Below are positions 61,545-64,000 of a stretch of 64,000 nucleotides of DNA, in pieces. Numbering within the stretch: the first letter of the stretch is position 1; each line of letters opens with the position of its first letter. This stretch comes from an uncultured Carboxylicivirga sp. GTDB lineage: Bacteria; Bacteroidota; Bacteroidia; Bacteroidales; Marinilabiliaceae. The position numbers were made by a program, and so were the translations under genes. The DNA lies in assembly GCA_947491945.1 (NCBI GenBank), contig CANLLN010000013.1:1-64000 (forward strand), in the 5' to 3' direction. Under the pieces are notes generated by a model that worked only from the letters and a program-made list of their open reading frames with translations, ran no database searches and was not told where the DNA came from.

Positions 61545-63560
61545 ATGTCAAACGGAAAACCGAATACACCGGGAAGCGATAAGGATAAGCCTAAATTCCC
61601 GAAGTTCAATCTTTACTGGGCCTATGCACTCATTGCCATCGCACTAATTTTGGTCAGCCGCATGGACTTTGGGCAGGGGCCGCATAAAATTTCATACAGC
61701 GAGTTTAAAAAAGAGATATTAACGGGTGGTGATATTGATAACATTATAGTCATCCGTAATGAGGGGGTTGCGGAGGTTACTATTCAGAAGGAGAAACTGG
61801 ATAAATACAAGCATCTTTTTAATGAAAATTTAACTAATTCGGGGCCAGCTACTGAGGGCCCACATTTTATCTTTAACCTATCTACAATTGATAAGTTTGA
61901 TGAAGCACTGGCAGCCGCTGAAGCTGAGCAAGGGGAAAGTATACCGGTTGATTATGAGACCCGAACGGACTTTCTGGGTGAATTTTTCACCTTTATGTGG
62001 CCCCTATTGCTCTTAGTCGCTATTTGGGTGTTCATCTTTCGCCGCATGGGTGCGCAAGGGGGTGCCGGTGGAGGTGGCAACATCTTTAATGTAGGTAAGT
62101 CCAAAGCACGCATGTTCGATAAAGAGTCGGATATAAACGTTAATTTTAAAGATGTGGCAGGCCTGGTTGAGGCCAAGCAAGAGCTGGAGGAAATTGTTTC
62201 CTTCTTGCGCAAGCCCGAAAAATACACCGAGTTGGGAGGTAAGATACCCAAAGGTGCATTGCTGGTAGGACCTCCGGGAACTGGTAAAACCTTATTAGCC
62301 AAGGCTGTGGCAGGTGAAGCTAACGTGCCTTTCTTCAGCATGTCAGGTTCTGATTTTGTGGAGATGTTTGTGGGTGTTGGTGCCAGCCGTGTGCGCGATT
62401 TGTTTAAGAAGGCCAAAGAGAAAGCACCTTGTATTGTTTTTATTGATGAGATCGATGCCATTGGAAGGGCACGTGGGAAGAGTCCTAACATGGGTGCCAA
62501 CGATGAGCGGGAAAATACACTGAACCAGTTGCTGACCGAAATGGATGGTTTTGGGACCAACAGTGGAGTTATTATACTGGCGGCCACTAACCGTGCTGAT
62601 ATTCTGGATCGTGCCCTGATGCGTGCCGGTCGTTTTGATCGTCAGATACATGTTGAGCTACCCGACCTGAAGGAGCGGAAGGCTATTTTTGAGGTGCATT
62701 TGCGTCCCCTGCGTTTGAGTAAAGATGTGGAGGGTGATTTTCTGGCCAAGCAAACACCGGGCTTTTCCGGTGCCGACATTGCCAACGTGTGTAACGAGGC
62801 AGCGCTGATAGCAGCTCGTAACAATAAAAAGATTGTAGAAAAGGATGATTTCTTAAGTGCTGTGGATCGCATTGTTGGCGGCCTTGAGAAAAAGAATAAG
62901 ATCATTTCTAAGGATGAGAAAAAGGCTATTGCCTATCATGAGGCAGGTCATGCCACCATCAGTTGGCTACTGGAACATGCACATCCGCTGGTGAAAGTAA
63001 CGATTGTTCCCCGGGGTAAGGCGCTGGGTGCTGCATGGTACTTGCCCGAAGAGCGTCAGCTAACGACGACCGAACAGATATTGGATGAGATGTGTTCGAC
63101 GCTGGGAGGACGTGCCGCTGAAGAGATTATGTTTGGCCGCATTAGTACCGGAGCTCTTAACGATCTGGAGAAAGTGACGAAGCAGGCCTACGCTATGGTA
63201 TCGTACTATGGTATGAGCACTAAGGTAGGTAACATTAGTTATTTCGATTCATCGGGTCAGAGCGATTATGCCTTTAGCAAGCCTTACAGCGAGAAAACGG
63301 CTGAGATAATGGATCAGGAAGTGGGTCGTATTATTGAAGAGCAGTACAAGCGCGCCAAAGAAATACTGGTTAAAAACCATGAGAAGCATAGCAAGCTGGC
63401 TGAACTGCTGCTCGAGAAAGAGGTGATCTTTAGCGAAGATTTGGAGAAGATCTTTGGTAAGCGTATCTCGGAGCATGTTATTCAGGAGGAAGATCTTGAA
63501 AAGGAAGGAGAGGATGAATCCAAACCGGCAGGTGAAACAAGCACCGAAGGAAATGAATAA
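61545..63560 (+). CDS. ftsH: ATP-dependent zinc metalloprotease FtsH
   Basis: FtsH is a membrane-bound AAA+ protease for membrane-protein quality control. The 671-residue protein has two N-terminal membrane helices (about 23-40 and 147-167) around a periplasmic domain, Walker A GPPGTGKT at 242-249, Walker [12 protein letters not shown], and [22 protein letters not shown] (arginine fingers). The zinc motif HEAGH is at 465-469 and is followed by a downstream zinc-ligand aspartate in [17 protein letters not shown] low-complexity acidic tail ends the protein. The LUD gene starts inside its last codons. Confidence 0.97.
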   Translation: MSNGKPNTPGSDKDKPKFPKFNLYWAYALIAIALILVSRMDFGQGPHKISYSEFKKEILTGGDIDNIIVIRNEGVAEVTIQKEKLDKYKHLFNENLTNSGPATEGPHFIFNLSTIDKFDEALAAAEAEQGESIPVDYETRTDFLGEFFTFMWPLLLLVAIWVFIFRRMGAQGGAGGGGNIFNVGKSKARMFDKESDINVNFKDVAGLVEAKQELEEIVSFLRKPEKYTELGGKIPKGALLVGPPGTGKTLLAKAVAGEANVPFFSMSGSDFVEMFVGVGASRVRDLFKKAKEKAPCIVFIDEIDAIGRARGKSPNMGANDERENTLNQLLTEMDGFGTNSGVIILAATNRADILDRALMRAGRFDRQIHVELPDLKERKAIFEVHLRPLRLSKDVEGDFLAKQTPGFSGADIANVCNEAALIAARNNKKIVEKDDFLSAVDRIVGGLEKKNKIISKDEKKAIAYHEAGHATISWLLEHAHPLVKVTIVPRGKALGAAWYLPEERQLTTTEQILDEMCSTLGGRAAEEIMFGRISTGALNDLEKVTKQAYAMVSYYGMSTKVGNISYFDSSGQSDYAFSKPYSEKTAEIMDQEVGRIIEEQYKRAKEILVKNHEKHSKLAELLLEKEVIFSEDLEKIFGKRISEHVIQEEDLEKEGEDESKPAGETSTEGNE

Positions 63561-64000
63561 ACAGTTGAAGGACGATTCTGATAAGGCTCGGGCTAGTATA
63601 TTGGCTCGTTTAAAGAAATCGTGTGATAATACAAGCGGACGAGTGCCCCGGCGGTGCTCGTCCGCTGCTTTTTTCCCGCAGCCCGATCCCTTGCTTGATA
63701 CCTTTGTTGATGAGTTTAGAAAAATTAAAGGGCAGGTTTTCTTGTGCGAAGATGAGGACGAGCTGAAAAACCAGCTTCAGGCCTTACAGGATAAGAAGCA
63801 ATGGAAGCACATAGCCTGTTGCGATAAGGCCTTACAAGAACTGCTGCCTGTTGCAATGCAACAGAGGCTTGCCAGCTCAATAGATAATGCTGAAGTGGGT
63901 ATTACCACCTGCGAGTGTCTCATTGCGCGCACCGGATCAATCATGGTCAGCGCAGGGCAGGATTCAGGTCGTATGCTCCCTGTTTTTCCACCTGTTCATC
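63553..64000 (+). CDS. LUD-domain (LutC/YkgG) protein, cut by the window end
   Basis: At least 149 codons are open from an ATG (63553) that overlaps the ftsH stop by 8 bases. The start DSDKARASILARLKKSC resembles the N-terminus of LutC, and EVGITTCECLIARTGSIMVS, then QDSGRMLPVFPPVH, are the LUD-domain core. LUD proteins take part in lactate utilisation in some bacteria, but the Bacteroidota version next to ftsH has no proven role. A terminator-like hairpin lies in the first 41 codons (63634-63674). The 3' end lies beyond the window. Confidence 0.85.
   Translation, partial: MNKQLKDDSDKARASILARLKKSCDNTSGRVPRRCSSAAFFPQPDPLLDTFVDEFRKIKGQVFLCEDEDELKNQLQALQDKKQWKHIACCDKALQELLPVAMQQRLASSIDNAEVGITTCECLIARTGSIMVSAGQDSGRMLPVFPPVH
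63634..63674 (+). terminator. Intrinsic-terminator-like hairpin inside the LUD coding sequence
   Basis: AGCGGACGAG (63634-63643) pairs perfectly with CTCGTCCGCT (63657-63666). The inner bases can add four more pairs (two of them wobbles), and GCTTTTTT follows directly. It sits about 74 bases past the ftsH stop and within codons 28-41 of the LUD frame. Confidence 0.6.

Noticed and set aside
61952-62587. Open frame of 211 codons antisense to ftsH
   Set aside because: It mirrors the Walker motifs of FtsH; composition is Ser/Pro-rich as expected for a shadow frame.
1-64000. CRISPR arrays, transposases, phage genes or toxin-antitoxin pairs
   Set aside because: No direct-repeat/spacer array, inverted-repeat-bounded element or characteristic protein was found; the octamer array at 35331 is too short and has no spacers.

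Overview
The window looks like chromosomal core DNA of a member of the Bacteroidota, most likely a Bacteroidales/Marinilabiliales-type bacterium. Four things support this. There is a complete alternative complex III (act) operon. A large surface protein ends in a type IX secretion (T9SS) sorting domain. Several protein families are typical of the phylum (DUF5687 permease, NTP_transf_4/GlmU-like protein, PorT-like barrel, zinc-free L31). Finally, 18 exact copies of the Bacteroidota -7 promoter box TAnnTTTG lie upstream of genes. No phage, insertion sequence, integron, CRISPR array, toxin-antitoxin or biosynthetic island was seen, and gene orientation changes every few genes.

Layout. 0.15-4.7 kb (minus): SpmA-SpmB fusion, secreted DUF1080-like protein, PPOX/NimA-like flavoprotein, dnaG. 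4.9-7.0 kb: sirtuin plus outer-membrane barrel, convergent with a ComF-type phosphoribosyltransferase that has a hairpin against its start codon. 7.1-11 kb: CBM9 protein, CoA-transferase, two lipoproteins. 11-14.2 kb: a 1039-residue ABCG-type transporter with a TerB-like N-terminus. 14.4-20 kb: tRNA-His, AlkD-like protein, class-V aminotransferase, GNAT protein, L31, sugar nucleotidyltransferase. 20-24.7 kb: lon, a DraG-family protein with altered metal ligands, an AI-2E-type permease. 24.9-33.0 kb: actA-B-C-D-F-E. 33.1-43.3 kb: SPOR-like protein, Nudix/pyrE divergent pair, SRPBCC protein, TylF-like methyltransferase plus type Vd-like patatin, cls, ribD, prmC, ACP phosphodiesterase-like protein. 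43.5-49.5 kb: cDPG synthetase-like GTPase, T9SS cargo protein, pdxB. 49.9-57.7 kb: transketolase, alpha/beta hydrolase, membrane LytTR regulator, znuACB, SPFH protein. 57.9-64 kb: DUF5687/ABC pair, birA, and rsfS-ftsH-LUD, the last gene running off the window.

How the genes fit together. The act operon encodes a quinol-oxidising respiratory complex, so the cell respires with oxygen or another high-potential acceptor; no terminal oxidase gene is next to it. The znu operon supplies zinc, and the zinc-independent L31 fits a lineage that economises on zinc. Lon and FtsH cover cytosolic and membrane protein quality control. RsfS silences ribosomes when nutrients run low. The remaining genes are mostly scattered housekeeping functions.

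The least ordinary signals are: an intrinsic-terminator-like hairpin inside the start of the LUD gene after ftsH; the loss of conserved aspartates in the DraG-family protein; a six-haem ActA and an F-before-E act gene order; a hairpin abutting the comF start; Nudix and pyrE start codons only 7 bases apart; and a five-copy TCTAnnnn octamer array ending one base before a start codon. No clearly new multi-gene system was recognised.
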